The translations under genes were made by a program, and so were the position numbers. The notes beneath the pieces were generated by a model. That model made no database searches, had not been told where the DNA came from, and saw only the letters and a program-made list of their open reading frames with translations. This document shows positions 62,664 to 64,000 of a stretch of DNA of 64,000 nt, one piece after another. Source of the stretch: Puccinia triticina (lineage: Eukaryota; Basidiomycota; Pucciniomycetes; Pucciniales; Pucciniaceae); contig NC_070560.1 of NCBI RefSeq assembly GCF_026914185.1, positions 7,493,501 through 7,557,500 of the forward strand, written 5' to 3'. Each line of letters opens with the position of its first letter. The stretch's first letter is position 1.

Positions 62664-63499
62664 ACCTTTTCATAACCCTATAGGCATAGAGAGTTCACAC
62701 CAACACATCCTTTTCCTCTCTCAAAAGGAAATTTATCTTCCCAAGTCGGAATAGCAGGAAAGGCACAGTCGCTGGGCTCCGAACTCTCCAGGTCCGGAGA
62801 AAGGGGTCTAGCGCCCTTGCCCTCACACCCTCGGGTGTCTTCCTGCTCCGGGAGGATCTGATCCTCTGCTCTCTCCTCCCTCGGAGGCTTCTCCCTGTCG
62901 GGTCTTCCCTCCGGGAGGACTCAAGACGAGAGGAAATCTATAAGAGACTGATACAGGGGATCGGGGACTAAACCTCCCACCGACCCGCACTTGGGAGTCT
63001 TGGGAAGCCACTCCCTGGCTTTCGGGGCTCCCTAAAGTGAGCAGCTAAGATAAAGCAACTAAGTTATCCTGTAGGCTGATGCCAGGCTAACCACGGTAAC
63101 CTAGTGTCCGAGGCAGCCCGCGCTCTCGCGGGGGAAAGAGTGCGCAGCACGAGTTCCCCAGAGGCCGGAAGAGAATAGACCAAGCATCCCTGCGGCGCTC
63201 AGGTCAGAATGGATGATATTGGACACCTGGCACCCGTTTCTGGGTACCTGCTCCTGAAAGCAGGTACCCGCAAGCGGGTATCATTTTGAAAAGCTTCACT
63301 AAAAAACCTGAGATTTTATTGCCAATAAACAAAGACCCGAACTGCATAAAAAGAGGATAGAAGAAGAACAAAATTGAAGAATAAAGGAAAGATTTGAGCA
63401 TACCCAAAGGAGATTTGATAGATGTAGTCAAAAAAATAGACAAGAAGATGGAAGACAGGATCAGGATGCAAGTGGGGCGGGTCAACCCACCGGGTGCCG
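62664..63499. other. Non-coding stretch downstream of the recombinase
   Basis: GC-rich to 63200 with TCCGGGAGGA-type repeats (62850-62930), probably the tail of the recombinase element or an LTR. At 63230-63285 several GGTACC words in both orientations (GGGTACCTGC, GCAGGTACCC) form hairpins. No gene. Confidence 0.3.
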
Positions 63500-64000
63500 T
63501 GACCCAGTCGGTTGTGGGGCGGGTTTGGAGTGACTCTATATTTATGCAGGTACCCAGGTCCACTTGGCTATCTCTACACCAGACACCTATCACACGTTCA
63601 AAAAACCCAGTCACCAGCCTCAGTCAAGGATCACAGCATTATGCTTATATATATCACAGGATAAAAACATGCATCTTCCCATCAGACTACATTCATTACA
63701 TAGTGTCAAGTTTTCCCCTATTTCCATACTATGACATCATCTTACACTGCGTCTGCAGCCTCAGACTTCATTTACGCACTCATTGCATCTGCATGACACT
63801 TCATGCAGCCTACTTTCACTTTCTGTCACTTTCATGCTTCTGACATCATCTATGTACCCCGGACATGTTATGACATCATCTGTATGCATTATGACATAAT
63901 TTGTACAATGCCACCAGCTAAAATGCCTCATACCCCATGTCTAGTCTAGCTGAAAACCTAACCCAGGAGCCCCCCCTCATGGGGGGGCTAAAATATCTCA
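63500..64000. repeat. Partial LTR (family 5, copy 3), cut by the window end
   Basis: It is colinear with 48700-49170: GACACCTATCACA, TATATCACAGGATA, ACATGCA, GTCTGCAGCCTCAGA, CATGCAGCCTAC and CCAGCTAAAAT. The start is not resolved. Confidence 0.6.

Overview
This window reads as nuclear DNA of a filamentous fungus, most likely a basidiomycete of the rust (Pucciniales) type. The clues are a fragment of the fungal type I fatty acid synthase alpha subunit with short GT-AG introns, introns of about 70-140 nt elsewhere, Ty3/gypsy, Ty1/copia, PIF/Harbinger and DIRS/Crypton-like relics, and extreme repeat density. I name no species. I see no rRNA gene, no convincing tRNA gene and no CRISPR array. About 90 percent of what can be recognised is mobile or repetitive DNA. 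Apart from retrotransposon ORFs there is one plausible intact host gene (28681-31093).

Left part (0-22 kb): a two-gene PIF/Harbinger element (670-4642), both genes broken and one carrying a small MITE, is followed by a solo copia-type LTR (4740-5623) inserted in the tail of a copia polyprotein (5647-5838). Next comes a nest. A full-length Ty3/gypsy element on the plus strand (6369-14881), with LTRs that look identical and two intact ORFs, is inserted in the 3' LTR of an older minus-strand gypsy element (5917-6368 plus 14882-21595). That older element is itself broken by a solo LTR (16579-17290) and by an 854-bp foldback element (20245-21098). The intact element has an unusual leader with 50 nt complementary to the 3' half of tRNA-Tyr, its two ORFs share one frame separated by a single TGA, and an 80-bp GTAAGT module recurs inside it.

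Middle part (21.6-32.5 kb): a 373-bp direct repeat carries a tRNA-like sequence. It is followed by an array of GACCGGTCAT-type inverted motifs, a gag-only LTR element (22789-25807), short tandem repeats, a solo LTR (26725-27521), the six-exon host gene for a 642-residue protein of unknown function, and a Tourist/Harbinger-type MITE (32111-32496).

The 32.8-47.5 kb stretch appears to be one giant non-coding element of about 14.7 kb. Its ends are inverted copies of each other and it is filled with some 50 copies of a 173-bp satellite in opposing orientations. Later elements are nested in it: two solo LTRs, a 1236-bp foldback, a 465-bp foldback with 9-bp target duplication, and a 2235-bp element with 3-bp target duplication inserted in the right terminal repeat.

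Right part (47.9-64 kb): more inverted-motif arrays, a cluster of solo LTRs with clear target duplications, a solo LTR of the gypsy family, a degenerate motif array, a truncated intron-bearing fas2 pseudogene (57091-59640), and a tyrosine recombinase pseudogene (60812-62663) split by a second copy of the copia-type LTR seen at 4.7 kb. Several unrelated foldback families here are each built from one short motif iterated in alternating orientation. That shared design is the most unusual theme of the window.
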